Source of the DNA: an uncultured Clostridia bacterium
GTDB lineage: Bacteria > Bacillota > Clostridia > Christensenellales > UBA1242
Direction of reading: 5' to 3'
Length of the DNA: 64,000 nt
NCBI GenBank assembly: GCA_944383915.1
Contig: CALWRJ010000005.1
Location: forward strand, 1 to 64,000
Positions 44,248 through 53,207 of the stretch are shown here, piece after piece; the first letter of the stretch is position 1; every line of letters begins with the position of its first letter. The notes under the pieces are model-generated. The model did no database searches and was not told the DNA's origin. It was given only the letters and a program-made list of their open reading frames with translations. Made by a program: the position numbers and the translations under genes.

Positions 44248-44274
44248 TTAAAGGATTCTCACCTCAAAAATCAT
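44248..44274 (-). CDS. Eight-codon leader ORF upstream of the ABC exporter
   Basis: ATG at 44274 lies behind an excellent SD (AAGGAGGTAATAAAA) and reads MIFEVRIL then TAA. In another frame the following bases read ..NPLRLISLLGKLF then TAG. The exporter ATG comes about 90 bases after the leader stop. Leader peptides that stall ribosomes in the presence of antibiotics control several drug-export ABC genes in Gram-positives. The downstream leader can form a short GGTAA..TTGCC stem enclosing GCTA-TTT-TAGC. Whether it is translated is not known. Confidence 0.45.
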   Translation of the reverse strand: MIFEVRIL

Positions 44275-44442
44275 TTTTATTACCTCCTTTTCCCTATATT
44301 AATTTTAGTTTACCAAAAAAATTAGAAATAATCAATACTAAATAGCAAACTTTTTGGTTAAATTATCAATCTATAATTAATAAATTCAAAAAATTATATA
44401 TATTTTTATATTTTGTTAGTAGAATTTATGGTATAAACTATA

Positions 44443-44467
44443 AAGTGCGGAGATATTCTCCGCACTT
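44443..44467. terminator. Strong hairpin downstream of spoIVA
   Basis: AAGTGCGGAG-ATATT-CTCCGCACTT, 10-bp perfect stem. The longer T-run (TTTTGCTTTTT) is on the plus strand, though the only gene that reads into it, spoIVA, is on the minus strand 124 bases away and has just TTTAT after it. The rest of the gap 44275-44590 shows no gene. Confidence 0.65.
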
Positions 44468-44590
44468 TTGCTTTTTATAATTATAATAAAGTTGTAAATC
44501 TACTATGAATACTAATTTGTGTAATGTTTTTAAATAATATCAATAATGTTGTTTTTTAACTATATTTATATTTTTAAAGGCAAGTAAATG

Positions 44591-46075
44591 TTATAAAAGA
44601 ATACAAATAATTCCGCCACGTCCTTCGTTTACTATTCGTGACAACGCTTTACGCATTTTCTTTTGCGCCTCCAACGGCATAGCATTTAATTTAGATGAAA
44701 TTCCATCGCTCATAAGTTGGTGCATAGTTTTGCCAAACATATTTGTTTCCCAAATCGCTTCGGGGTTTGTAGTTGCTTCGGTATTTAGATAATTTACAAG
44801 GTCTTGTGATTGTTGTTCCGTGCCAACCATTGGACTAACTTCGGTTTCGAGGTCCACACGCATAATATGAAGGCTGGGTGCTGTTGCTTTAATTCGCACA
44901 CCGTAACGATTTGGACCTTGTTTTACAATTTGTGGCTCGTCTAAAACAAGTTCATCAAGGCTTGGCTCGACCACCCCATAGCCTGTTTCATTAACTTGGT
45001 CAAGCGCGGTTTTCATTTTATCATAATGCTTTTTAGCAAGGGCGAGTGAACGAATTTGCGCAATCAACTCAAAATCATTATTTATGCTCATTTCACATTG
45101 CATACTTAAAACTTTATAAAACAGATTTTCTTTTGGCACGATGTCGTATAATATTCGCCCTTCTCCCATTTCAACAGAACTTAAAACTACGGGCTCAAAT
45201 CGTTCGCTATTTTCAAATAATACTGCACCTTTATCAAACTCGCCGATTTTTGTTACATTTTGCGATACTCTTTGCAACTCGTCTGCAATTTCTTTTATAA
45301 TTTCATTATCAAAAGGAAGTGCTGTTATCCATGCGGGCATATTTACTTCGACACTCACAATAGGAAATTCTTGTAAAATCTTATCGAAAGTGTTTGCAAC
45401 ATCTTTTTGCTCTAACTTGTCCGCATCAATTGCAAGAGTACCTACAGAATACTTCTCTCGAAGGGATAGTACTAAATCTTTAGTTTCTTGCGATTTAGGG
45501 TGCGCACTATTTACAACTATTACAAATGGCTTCCCTGTTTCGCGCAATTCTCGAACTAGTCGTTCCTCGGCTGGCACAAAGTTTTCTCTAGGAATCTCTC
45601 CAAAAGAACCGTCTGTTGTAAGTAAAATTGCCACAGAACAATGTTCGGTTACGACTCGTTGAGTACCAATTTCGGCGGCGCGTTCAAAAGGCATTTCCTC
45701 TGCTGACCACGGAGTCTTAACCATTCTTGTCTTACCGTCAGGACCGATATGCCCTTGCGCACCAGCGACTAAATAGCCAACGCAATCAATCATTCGCACA
45801 TTTGCAAGCACATTATTTCCTAAATCTACGCGCACACTTTGTGCTGGCACAAATTTAGGTTGAGTCGTCATAATAGTACTACCATCAGCGCTTTGTGGAA
45901 GTTCGTCAAGGGCACATGCGTGCATATTTTGTTCAGTAATATTCGGTAAGACAAATTGTTCCATAAATTTTGTAATAAAAGTCGATTTACCAACACGCAC
46001 AGGGCCGACAACGCCGACATACAAGTCCCCTTTTGTACGAGTGGCAATATCGTGATATATATCGTAAGAGTTCAT
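44591..46075 (-). CDS. spoIVA: Stage IV sporulation protein A
   Basis: SpoIVA is the ATPase that polymerises on the forespore surface as the base of the coat. It begins SYDIYHDIATRTKGDLYVGVVGPVRVGKSTFITKFMEQF with the Walker A GPVRVGKST; IDCVGYLVAGAQGH is the Walker B/switch region. The C-terminus (LNAMPLEAQKKMRKALSRIVNEGRGGIICILL) has the terminal residues that attach it through SpoVM to the outer forespore membrane. Length of 494 is normal. It should be transcribed by sigma-E in the mother cell; no sigma-E promoter was identified with confidence. Confidence 0.98.
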   Translation of the reverse strand: MNSYDIYHDIATRTKGDLYVGVVGPVRVGKSTFITKFMEQFVLPNITEQNMHACALDELPQSADGSTIMTTQPKFVPAQSVRVDLGNNVLANVRMIDCVGYLVAGAQGHIGPDGKTRMVKTPWSAEEMPFERAAEIGTQRVVTEHCSVAILLTTDGSFGEIPRENFVPAEERLVRELRETGKPFVIVVNSAHPKSQETKDLVLSLREKYSVGTLAIDADKLEQKDVANTFDKILQEFPIVSVEVNMPAWITALPFDNEIIKEIADELQRVSQNVTKIGEFDKGAVLFENSERFEPVVLSSVEMGEGRILYDIVPKENLFYKVLSMQCEMSINNDFELIAQIRSLALAKKHYDKMKTALDQVNETGYGVVEPSLDELVLDEPQIVKQGPNRYGVRIKATAPSLHIMRVDLETEVSPMVGTEQQSQDLVNYLNTEATTNPEAIWETNMFGKTMHQLMSDGISSKLNAMPLEAQKKMRKALSRIVNEGRGGIICILL

Positions 46076-46199
46076 AAAGTTATCTCCTTAAAAATATTTG
46101 CACACCATAATATATGCGGACAATTTATCAAATATTCGATTACTTTCTTATTAAATAGAAAGCAACTTGTTAAAAGTATAAATTTATTAAAAAATAAAA

Positions 46200-46223
46200 A
46201 AGAACACTATTTTAAGTGTTCTT
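46200..46223 (-). terminator. Terminator of the large lipoprotein gene
   Basis: AAGAACACT-ATTTTA-AGTGTTCTT, 9-bp perfect stem, then TTTTTATTTTTTAAT on the minus strand. Confidence 0.85.
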
Positions 46224-46232
46224 AAAAATTTA

Positions 46233-47720
46233 TTATTCGTGGGTGTGTTCGTCCTCATCAGGAACTTCAACATAGTCGGCTTCTACTAATTCACCTACAA
46301 AGTGCGAGTATGGAGTTTCAGGGTCACCGTCTACGGTGATTGAGTAGTCAACATAATGTAAATAATAATTTTCTGTGTATTGAACAAAGTAACAAATACG
46401 AGCACCGTCTACATCAAAGTTTGCGGGAATATCAGCCTTTGGTGTATCAGTTGACGGTATAACAACTTCGCTAGTATTTCCAGATGAAGTATAAGTTAGT
46501 TTGTTTAAATTGCTGTCTGCAATATAGTAAATCGTATCGCCTTGAATTTCTACCATATTTGTTAAAATATCACTTGAAGCAATTTGAATAGCATTTTGTT
46601 TAGCAGACTTAAAGAAAGTGAGCGAACCGTTTGTGTAGAGAATTGATGGTCCGTACTCTCCTGCAACAAGCACATAATTTGAACTATATGTCGTTAGTCC
46701 AGCGTCTGACGAAGCAACAGGAACGGCTGAAACTTCGATAGGACTAGAAAGTACCCCATTGTTTGATGACACTGCGTACACAGTAGCATTTTGTCCAGGG
46801 TTAGATGTAATTGATTTTGTGTAGAAAAGATAATTTCCGCTTGTGCCTTTCAATTCGTAAGTTTCGCCTTCGTTACTATAAACTGTGTTAACCTCCTCGC
46901 TTGCTAGATTATATGCTTTTACAATCGTACCGCCTGTAACGATGTTTTCGTCAAAATTTTCGGTAAAGTAAACATTATAATCAATATCGTTAATTATGTC
47001 AGTGCTGTTTTCATAGTTAGCGAGCGCAACTTCGTTTACATTTTCTGAAATAGTTTTTGATTCAAATTTATTGCCATTTATATAAACAACAACTAAATTT
47101 GTACCATCTTGAATAATTTGGTAAACTGTATCACCTATTTGGTACATTGTCATATAAACATTTGAGTTTGTCGCATTTGATGAATATAAAAGGTCTTGTC
47201 CACCGCTACGGTCTAGTTTTGTACGATAAAAATTTAAAAGTGTGCTTTGGACTGTGCCTGCGCTATCTTTTAAATGATTTGGTGTTGTGTAGTAGAGATA
47301 GTCGCCGAAAATGAATAGATTACTATATTCAAAACCTGCAACTTTTGGAACAAAAATTTCAAGATTTGAAATTTCTTGCTTTTCATCAGGTTTTAAACAG
47401 CCGTCCTCATAATACTGAATGTTAGCCTCAGTAACTTTTCCATTATCAAGTTTTGCGCGGTAAATTGCTGAAATTGTAATATTTCCATAATTATTAGTTT
47501 CGCCGATGTCCGAAGTGTTGACATATCCGTTTGTAAAGTAAAGATAATCACCTTTTTGAACGGACAATCCACCATTTCCTATAACTATATCGTTATCACT
47601 TGGATTGTCTTCAAAACGAGATAGACCGCCACAAGCAGATAAGCAAAACACTGTTACAACAATCATTGCAAAAATCGCAAGAATTAGTATAGATTTTTGT
47701 AAAACTTTTGATCTAGTCAT
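46233..47720 (-). CDS. Large lipoprotein with repeated beta-strand segments
   Basis: The signal peptide ends at a lipobox (FCLSACGG, Cys near residue 29). The 465-residue mature part has recurring segments such as GDYLYFTNGYV, IFGDYLYYTTPN, SGNYLFYTKSI and IQGDTIYYIADSN, a pattern of DUF5050/beta-propeller type proteins where each blade carries a DxIYY strand. It is therefore likely an extracytoplasmic propeller that binds a surface or ligand. The last residues are acidic and His-containing (DEDEHTHE). Promoter TTGACT-17-TATTAT lies at 47777-47805. Function unknown. Confidence 0.8.
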   Translation of the reverse strand: MTRSKVLQKSILILAIFAMIVVTVFCLSACGGLSRFEDNPSDNDIVIGNGGLSVQKGDYLYFTNGYVNTSDIGETNNYGNITISAIYRAKLDNGKVTEANIQYYEDGCLKPDEKQEISNLEIFVPKVAGFEYSNLFIFGDYLYYTTPNHLKDSAGTVQSTLLNFYRTKLDRSGGQDLLYSSNATNSNVYMTMYQIGDTVYQIIQDGTNLVVVYINGNKFESKTISENVNEVALANYENSTDIINDIDYNVYFTENFDENIVTGGTIVKAYNLASEEVNTVYSNEGETYELKGTSGNYLFYTKSITSNPGQNATVYAVSSNNGVLSSPIEVSAVPVASSDAGLTTYSSNYVLVAGEYGPSILYTNGSLTFFKSAKQNAIQIASSDILTNMVEIQGDTIYYIADSNLNKLTYTSSGNTSEVVIPSTDTPKADIPANFDVDGARICYFVQYTENYYLHYVDYSITVDGDPETPYSHFVGELVEADYVEVPDEDEHTHE

Positions 47721-47776
47721 CTAGTATCTCCTTCAAAATTTTAAGTATTAGTAAACTTTAATTAAACAGTAGACAT

Positions 47777-47805
47777 ATAATATCATTAATTAGCCATTTA
47801 GTCAA
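47777..47805 (-). promoter_or_regulatory. Strong sigma-A promoter of the large lipoprotein gene
   Basis: Minus strand TTGACT (47805-47800), 17-bp spacer, TATTAT (47782-47777). Confidence 0.8.
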
Positions 47806-47837
47806 TTATTTCAAAGTAAATAAAAGGAAAATGTTTT

Positions 47838-48149
47838 ATGAAAAAATTTGATTTTGTAGACAACGCTTATACCCCGCCTGTATTACCGCAATTTAATGAT
47901 TCGAACGAAAACTCACCTTTTAATCTAAATAAATTATTGCAAATTTTACCCAAATTAAACCTAAATTTACTTTTTGGTGGTGCGAAAAACTCTGATAACT
48001 CTTTTCCATCAACACCTCAAAATCAACCTACTTTTGACACTAACCAAATTTTACATAGGCAAAACACTATTGAAACTTTAAAAAGTATAAATAAACACAA
48101 TGATTTAGTTAGACGCATTAATGACGAAGCAAATAGTACTATGCAGTAA
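47838..48149 (+). CDS. Small Asn-rich protein of unknown family
   Basis: No family recognised. The 103-residue protein has a Pro-containing start (DNAYTPPVLPQFND), a hydrophobic helix-like stretch (NLNKLLQILPKLNLNLLFGG), an Asn/Ser/Gln-rich middle and a charged helix at the end. The layout of a short helix plus Asn-rich linker recalls the gene at 29691. Its last codons (STMQ) are a half-copy of the palindromic repeat. ATG at 47838 follows AAAAGGAAAA. No neighbour on the same strand. Coding is likely but not certain. Confidence 0.55.
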   Translation: MKKFDFVDNAYTPPVLPQFNDSNENSPFNLNKLLQILPKLNLNLLFGGAKNSDNSFPSTPQNQPTFDTNQILHRQNTIETLKSINKHNDLVRRINDEANSTMQ

Positions 48150-48214
48150 AAGCCCAATAATTAAATAAAACTATTCGCAAAATCGTATGTATAGTACGAT
48201 GCATATTATGTACT
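48131..48214 (+). repeat. Dispersed palindromic repeat, copy 8 (half-site in CDS end plus full site)
   Basis: AAATAGTACTATGCAG at 48131-48146 overlaps the stop of the small gene; a full but diverged copy (AAAACTATTCGCAAAATCG, then TATGTATAGTACGATGCATA) lies at 48167-48214. Confidence 0.7.
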
Positions 48215-48306
48215 TCCTAATTTTATTTGTTAAAATTTTTAAGTTATATCTTTCTCGTAATAAACGACAAAAAATAGTGCTTACTAAATTAACTACAAAG
48301 AAAAAA

Positions 48307-48328
48307 CATATTGAAAATTTTCAATATG
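48307..48328 (-). terminator. Terminator of hpf
   Basis: A 22-base perfect palindrome, CATATTGAAAA and TTTTCAATATG, followed on the minus strand by TTTTTTCTTTG. Confidence 0.85.
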
Positions 48329-48355
48329 CCCTTTTTTAAATATTTAACTTTTTAC

Positions 48356-48898
48356 TTAAATAATAACTGTTGGGTCGATAATACCGTAGTCGCCTGACGA
48401 CCTTTTGTAAATTATGTTTACTTTTCCCTTCTCGTTTACATACACATAGAATGCGTGGTCGGAATTTTCAAGTTCCATAATTGCTTCTGTCGTAGTAAGC
48501 GGATAAATATCAAATTTCTTAACTTTACTAACCATACTTTCATCTGGTTTAAAGTCGTCTTCAAGCATTTCGTTAAACATAAGTTCGCTTAAATCAACAT
48601 TTTTACGCAACTTGTCTTGAATTTTTTTAGAGTATTTAACAATTTGTCTTTCAACCTTTGGCAAAGCCAAGTCAATATTTTGATACATATTATCCGAAAT
48701 AACTTCGCTACGGAACAACAATCCCTTATCTTTAATAGTTAACTCTAATTTAAAAGTATCTTTGTTAACGCGCGAGCAAACAACCTTTGCCGATGCGCTA
48801 TCCTCAAAATAGCGGTCGAGTTTGCTTACCTTTTCGGTAATTATACGCTCGAGTTTGTCGCTTATTGTATAATTTTTGGACATAAATTGGATTTTCAT
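48356..48898 (-). CDS. hpf: Ribosome hibernation promoting factor, long form
   Basis: Long HPF dimerises 70S ribosomes into inactive 100S particles in stationary phase. The N-terminal S30AE domain (residues 1-100, IQFMSKNYTISDKLERIITEKVSKLDRYF) is joined by a linker to the C-terminal dimerisation domain (about 125-180; FDIYPLTTTEAIMELE, HAFYVYVNEKGKVNIIYKR). Length of 180 marks the long form used in Firmicutes. ATG at 48898 follows AGGGGGTGA. A sigma-A promoter is at 48923-48951. Confidence 0.95.
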   Translation of the reverse strand: MKIQFMSKNYTISDKLERIITEKVSKLDRYFEDSASAKVVCSRVNKDTFKLELTIKDKGLLFRSEVISDNMYQNIDLALPKVERQIVKYSKKIQDKLRKNVDLSELMFNEMLEDDFKPDESMVSKVKKFDIYPLTTTEAIMELENSDHAFYVYVNEKGKVNIIYKRSSGDYGIIDPTVII

Positions 48899-48922
48899 AA
48901 TGTCACCCCCTTGTATGTATTT

Positions 48923-48951
48923 ATTATAGCAAACAATTAAATTTTTGGCAA
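48923..48951 (-). promoter_or_regulatory. Promoter of hpf
   Basis: Minus strand TTGCCA (48951-48946), 17-bp spacer ending TTTGC, TATAAT (48928-48923), 24 bases before the ATG. Confidence 0.8.
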
Positions 48952-48961
48952 TTAATTTTAA

Positions 48962-49552
48962 CTAAAAAAGGTAAATACTATTAACTATAACCACGCTCGC
49001 AAGAACGACTAAACTTAACCCTAGCCCTACCCATGAAATAACGCAATTGTGTGATTTAAAAATTGCCACAATTCCAAAAAGTGCTGAAATTACACCACAA
49101 AGCACGCTTCCAATTATACCAATAGGCACTAAAATAAATGTGTAAACCCACAAGAAAAATCCGCTTGCATTTTCAAAATTTAGTCCTGTGGCTACGGCTA
49201 TTATGACAAAAATCAAGCACACAAAAGAAACACACGCTAAAACTACTGCCGATGTACCATACGAAGTTTTTTGTTCGTCAGCCTTTACTCTATATATAGA
49301 CTGCTTTTCTTTGTTTATACTTTGCGCTTTTTGGTTATCGTTTGGAGTAAAAGTACCGTCATCTGCATCGTACTTTGCGTTATTATTTAACATAAATAAT
49401 GTAGGCTGATTAGGCTCACTATTGCTCACATTTTCATTTTGAGCATTTGTCGTATCAGTATTTTGCTTTGTTGAATTAACTTCTTTTTGAAGCGCATCAA
49501 GGTTTTTTAGAGTCTTACCAGCCACCTTTTGCGCTTGTGTCTTATCGCTCAC
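48962..49552 (-). CDS. Membrane protein with polar N-terminus, DUF4190-like
   Basis: Residues 1-95 are polar and Asn/Lys/Gln-rich. Three hydrophobic segments follow (AVVLACVSFVCLIFVIIAVA; FFLWVYTFILVPIGIIGSVLCGVISALFGI split by a short turn; VGLGLSLVVLASVVIVNSIY). The arrangement of small hydrophobic helices with Gly-rich turns resembles DUF4190-type proteins, whose function is not known. It lies upstream of hpf on the same strand but hpf has its own promoter. The end of the gene overlaps the hpf promoter region by no bases. ATG at 49552 follows AGGGGAAAA. Confidence 0.65.
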   Translation of the reverse strand: MSDKTQAQKVAGKTLKNLDALQKEVNSTKQNTDTTNAQNENVSNSEPNQPTLFMLNNNAKYDADDGTFTPNDNQKAQSINKEKQSIYRVKADEQKTSYGTSAVVLACVSFVCLIFVIIAVATGLNFENASGFFLWVYTFILVPIGIIGSVLCGVISALFGIVAIFKSHNCVISWVGLGLSLVVLASVVIVNSIYLF

Positions 49553-49792
49553 TATTTTTCCCCTTAATTTATTTAAAGTATTTTACCATACTTAATGCCA
49601 CTTTATCAAGTAAAAATAACATTATATGGAATATCGTGCAAATTTAGCAAATTTGTACAATTTTAAACAATTTTTAAAGAAAAACGCGCCACCTTACCGC
49701 TAAAAATTGTTATTATTCTTTAAAATAATTTTCTAATTACCAAACGAAATGAAATAGATTTTTTAATCGCAAAACTACTTAAAAACAAAAAG

Positions 49793-49811
49793 GCGCGCCC
49801 TACAAGCGCAC
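49793..49811 (-). terminator. Terminator overlapping the stop codon of the gene at 49800
   Basis: Minus-strand RNA GTGCGC-TTGTAGG-GCGCGC, 6-bp GC-rich stem with one wobble, then CTTTTTGTTTTT. The TAG stop lies in the loop. Confidence 0.65.
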
Positions 49812-50651
49812 GTTTTCACCAGTTTCAGCATTTTGATACATTACCCAATAGCCTTCATCGTCTGGTTTGTCAAGGTTTAACGGAAGCCACTGACAATAAT
49901 CTGTTAAATTACTTGGTGGCGCAGTGCTTCGTGATGGCGCTGGAATTCCGTAACACAAGTGCGTAACTTCTGCCCCATCGTAAAGTTTTCCTAAAATATA
50001 ATGCTTGCTTCCATCGTCCGAATAACTTACTTTTATCCATTCGGTATTTTCGACTAAGTCCTCCAACTGCTTAAAGTGTGGAAAACGCGCAAAAAGTTCA
50101 TCAAGTTGCGGTTGAATTAATGAGTAAAAATTTCCGTTTTTCTCTACACTGGGCGCATCAACTTTTTCATCAGTGCTGTCTATATTATTCTCGTCTTTTT
50201 CATCATCAGGAAATTTTAAATCACTTTCTGCGAGCGAAAAAAGTTCGGTTTTATCTAATTCATTATTAATTAAAGAATCAAGTTCGGCATCGCTTAATTC
50301 TCCAAACAAATCATCATATGGTGCGTTTCCACCTGCATTTTGTCCGCAAGCAATACCTTGGACATAATTTTCTTTAATATAGGCAATTAGAATAGTGATA
50401 TTTTCGCTATTAGGTGCGTTCACCATTTTAAAATTATAATTTTGCGGGTCATCAATGTCTGTATAAATGTATTTTTTATCACCAATTTTTATAGCCATTG
50501 CAATTGGCAGAATATCATTCGGCACATTAAATAATTTTAGAATACCTGTAATATTCCCGCTACCTATTAGCGTTACTAAACCGCGCACAAACTTTGGCTC
50601 GGTATTTTTAAAATCAGCAATTTGCGAAACAATAATATTTTTGGTAACCAT
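49800..50651 (-). CDS. Protein of unknown family with acidic middle
   Basis: No family recognised. Residues 1-120 look folded (RGLVTLIGSGNITGILKLFN, IAMAIKIGDKKYIYTDIDD). Residues 125-175 are Asp/Glu-rich (DDLFGELSDAELDSLINNEL and similar). The C-terminal 100 residues again look folded (FYSLIQPQLDELFARFPHF, HYILGKLYDGAEVTHLCYGI, CQWLPLNLDKPDDEGYWVMY). The last motif, with DDEGYWVMYQNAETGE, resembles the end of uncharacterised proteins in other Clostridia. No signal peptide. Single gene with its own terminator. Confidence 0.75.
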   Translation of the reverse strand: MVTKNIIVSQIADFKNTEPKFVRGLVTLIGSGNITGILKLFNVPNDILPIAMAIKIGDKKYIYTDIDDPQNYNFKMVNAPNSENITILIAYIKENYVQGIACGQNAGGNAPYDDLFGELSDAELDSLINNELDKTELFSLAESDLKFPDDEKDENNIDSTDEKVDAPSVEKNGNFYSLIQPQLDELFARFPHFKQLEDLVENTEWIKVSYSDDGSKHYILGKLYDGAEVTHLCYGIPAPSRSTAPPSNLTDYCQWLPLNLDKPDDEGYWVMYQNAETGENVRL

Positions 50652-50730
50652 TTTTACTCCTAATATCTTTTTATATTATATATTATTTAGGCTTAAAAAT
50701 GTTGCGAATAATTTTTGTTTAAAAAAGAAA

Positions 50731-50754
50731 AAAGCGCAAATAAAAGCGCATTTT
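50731..50754 (-). terminator. Terminator of tatD-rsmA
   Basis: On the minus strand AAAATGCGC and GCGCTTTTTT pair around TTTTATTT (4 GC-rich pairs plus A-T pairs across a mismatch), 12 bases after the rsmA stop. Confidence 0.6.
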
Positions 50755-50765
50755 GTCTAAAATTA

Positions 50766-51578
50766 TCAAATCAGTTTATTTTCTCTAATTTTTTGAGTAA
50801 GTAAAACAAATTTATCTTTATCAAGAGTTTCGGCGCGTGCATTTGGTTCAATTTTGATACTTTCTAAAATCTCGTTTGCTTGCTCACGGGATATTTTAAA
50901 TGCCTGCATTATATTGTTTGCAAGAGTTTTTCTGCGCATCGCAAAACAACTTTTTACCACTTTTGAAATATCTTTAATATCATTACGGCGATTATGATTT
51001 ATTAAAATTGTAATAATGCTACTATCAACATTTGGACGCGGAGTAAAAAGCGTGCGTGGAACATCGCGAGTCTTTTTAATCTCGCCATACAGTCCTAAAA
51101 TTACCGAAATTCCACCGTAGTCTTTTGTACCAACTTTTGCCACAATTCTATCTGCTAATTCCTTTTGGAGCATAATTGTAATACTCTCAATCGGAAGGTC
51201 GTTTTCAATTAAATAAAAAATTATGGGGGTGCTAATATAGTATGGCAAGTTTGCCACAACTTTAAAAGGCTTGTTGTCAAACTTTGCGCATAGTTCAGCA
51301 GGCTTTACCTTTAAAATATCATCAAAAACGACTTCAACATTTGATAAACCTTTAAGATTTTCATTTAATATAGGTTGTAATGTTTTATCAATTTCTACGC
51401 TTAAAACTTTTCCGCTCGTACTTTTAGCCAACTCGCGAGTAAGAGTTCCCGCCCCCGCGCCGATTTCTAAAACATTTTCGTTGCCTTTAACATCGGCATC
51501 ACCAACTATTGCTTTTAAAAGGTTGGTATCTGTTAAAAAATTTTGTCCAAATTTCTTTTTAAAATTAAATTTTTCCAA
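50766..51578 (-). CDS. rsmA: 16S rRNA dimethyladenosine transferase
   Basis: RsmA (KsgA) dimethylates two adenines near the 3' end of 16S rRNA during 30S assembly. Motifs: FGQNFLTDTNLL at the N-terminus, VLEIGAGAGTLTREL for S-adenosylmethionine, VANLPYYISTPI with catalytic NLPY, and PRTLFTPRPNVDSS. Length of 270 is normal. The start is TTG at 51578, preceded by AGGGGGAAAAC. It overlaps tatD by 14 bp; the tatD-rsmA order is common in Firmicutes, often with rnmV between, which is absent here. Confidence 0.96.
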   Translation of the reverse strand: MEKFNFKKKFGQNFLTDTNLLKAIVGDADVKGNENVLEIGAGAGTLTRELAKSTSGKVLSVEIDKTLQPILNENLKGLSNVEVVFDDILKVKPAELCAKFDNKPFKVVANLPYYISTPIIFYLIENDLPIESITIMLQKELADRIVAKVGTKDYGGISVILGLYGEIKKTRDVPRTLFTPRPNVDSSIITILINHNRRNDIKDISKVVKSCFAMRRKTLANNIMQAFKISREQANEILESIKIEPNARAETLDKDKFVLLTQKIRENKLI

Positions 51579-52350
51579 GTTTTCCCCCTAGTTTATCAAA
51601 AAATACAAAGGCATTTTTTGTTGTAATTTCATCAATACTTGCCGAATTTTCCCCTTTTATTTCAGCAATTTTATCTGCAACAAGTGCGGTGTATTCGGGC
51701 TTGTTTACTTTGCTTCTAAAAGGTTCGGGCGTTAAATACGGAGCATCAGTTTCACACATAATTTTATCTAACGGAATTATTTTTACCGCTTCTCGCAGTG
51801 CTTCACGATGTTTAAATGTAACTAACCCTGTCACCGAAATATAAAGCCCTAAATCGAGAAGTTTTTCCGCAATTTCACTATCACCTTCGAAACAGTGCAC
51901 AACTCCACGCTTTATTAAAGTTTTGTTTTGTTCAATTACTTTAAAGAAATCGTCCCACGCGTCACGCACATGAAATATTATTGGCAAATCAAACTTATGT
52001 GCAAGTTCAATTTGGCGTACCAAAACTTTGCGTTGTAGTTCTTTTTTGTCTACACCATAATGATAATCAAGTCCAATTTCACCAACCGCCACAACATTTT
52101 TATCGCCTAAATTAGATAACAAAAATTTTTCAACTTCGGCATTGTATTCAGCGCAGTTTTCGGGGTGAATACCGAGAGCGCAAGCAACGCGCGGATGCTT
52201 TGCAACTATCAAAGACGATTTACTAGACTTCAAATCATAACTCGGGCAAATCACCGCCCCTACTCTATCCGTTTCAAGTTTTTGTAAAATTTCGGGAAGG
52301 CTGTCCGCTAGTTTTTCGTGATTAATATGAGAGTGCGTATCAATGAGCAT
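51565..52350 (-). CDS. tatD: TatD family deoxyribonuclease
   Basis: A TIM-barrel metal-dependent DNase. Metal ligands are in DTHSHINHEKL, GEIGLDYHYG, IFHVRDAWDDF, HCFEGD and CETDAPYLTPEPFR. ALGIHPENCAEY is also typical. Length of 261 is normal. Roles in DNA repair and in processing DNA ends are suggested for the family. ATG at 52350 begins MLIDTHSHIN; the SD (AAAGGAAA) is acceptable. It overlaps rsmA. Confidence 0.94.
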   Translation of the reverse strand: MLIDTHSHINHEKLADSLPEILQKLETDRVGAVICPSYDLKSSKSSLIVAKHPRVACALGIHPENCAEYNAEVEKFLLSNLGDKNVVAVGEIGLDYHYGVDKKELQRKVLVRQIELAHKFDLPIIFHVRDAWDDFFKVIEQNKTLIKRGVVHCFEGDSEIAEKLLDLGLYISVTGLVTFKHREALREAVKIIPLDKIMCETDAPYLTPEPFRSKVNKPEYTALVADKIAEIKGENSASIDEITTKNAFVFFDKLGGKLGKI

Positions 52351-52481
52351 TTTAATTTCCTTTAAAAATTTATAAAAGTTTAATTTTTATTTTATAACGA
52401 CTTTTCTTTTTATATTTTATAGAAATTTTTAAAGTTAGTCAAGTTTTTCATATATACAAAAAATATTTCATATTTTATGGT

Positions 52482-53207
52482 ATGCGTAAAATTTGGTTTT
52501 TTATGGTGCTAGCGAGCCTCGTTACCCTTCTTTTTATCGACCCTGAAGACAGCATAAACGCGATGATGAATGCGGGTGCTGATGCGGTAACGCTAACAAT
52601 TCGCTTGCTCGGTATTTATGCGGTGTGGCTTGGAATAATTGCACTAGTTGACGCTTGCGGACTTTCTAACAAAATTGCAACTTTACTCGACCCTGTGATA
52701 GATTTTTTATTTGGCAAAACGGATAATAACACTAAAAAATATTTGGCACTAAATATGTCCGCAAATATTTTAGGTATGGGAAATGCCTGTACTCCAACAG
52801 GGCTAAAAGCAATGGAAGGGCTTGATAAACAAAATAATTCGTCAACAGCATCGGTTGCGATGATTATGCTTGTTGTAATAAACGCGACAAGCCTTCAACT
52901 CATTCCAACTACAATTATTGGACTCCGCCAGCAATATGGCAGTACGAGTAGCAGTGATATAATTTTGCCTACAATTATTGCGACTTTAATTTCAACCATT
53001 GTTGGCGTGTTGCTTGTAAAACTATGCGATAAGTTCTATAAAAAGCACAAAAAAGACGATAAGCCAAAACAAGATTATCCTAGCACAAAAAACAAAATTT
53101 TAAAAAACTTTTTCACTTCTAAAAACGCACAAAAAGGCAAATGTACACTTTCTAATACTCAAAAAAACCAGCCTAATAAAATAGTTTTTAAGGACAATAA
53201 AAAGTGA
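52482..53207 (+). CDS. spmA: Spore maturation protein A
   Basis: SpmA and SpmB are membrane proteins with a nucleoside-recognition (Gate) domain, needed for full dehydration of the spore core. SpmA features: FIDPEDSINAMMNAGADAVTLTIRLLGIYAVWLG, LNMSANILGMGNACTPTGLKA and NATSLQLIPTTIIGLR, each within a hydrophobic helix. Five or more membrane segments. A C-terminal Lys-rich extension of about 55 residues makes it longer than the about 195 usual. The start lacks an obvious SD; ATG at 52482 is taken from homology to the family start. It overlaps spmB by four bases. Confidence 0.93.
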   Translation: MRKIWFFMVLASLVTLLFIDPEDSINAMMNAGADAVTLTIRLLGIYAVWLGIIALVDACGLSNKIATLLDPVIDFLFGKTDNNTKKYLALNMSANILGMGNACTPTGLKAMEGLDKQNNSSTASVAMIMLVVINATSLQLIPTTIIGLRQQYGSTSSSDIILPTIIATLISTIVGVLLVKLCDKFYKKHKKDDKPKQDYPSTKNKILKNFFTSKNAQKGKCTLSNTQKNQPNKIVFKDNKK

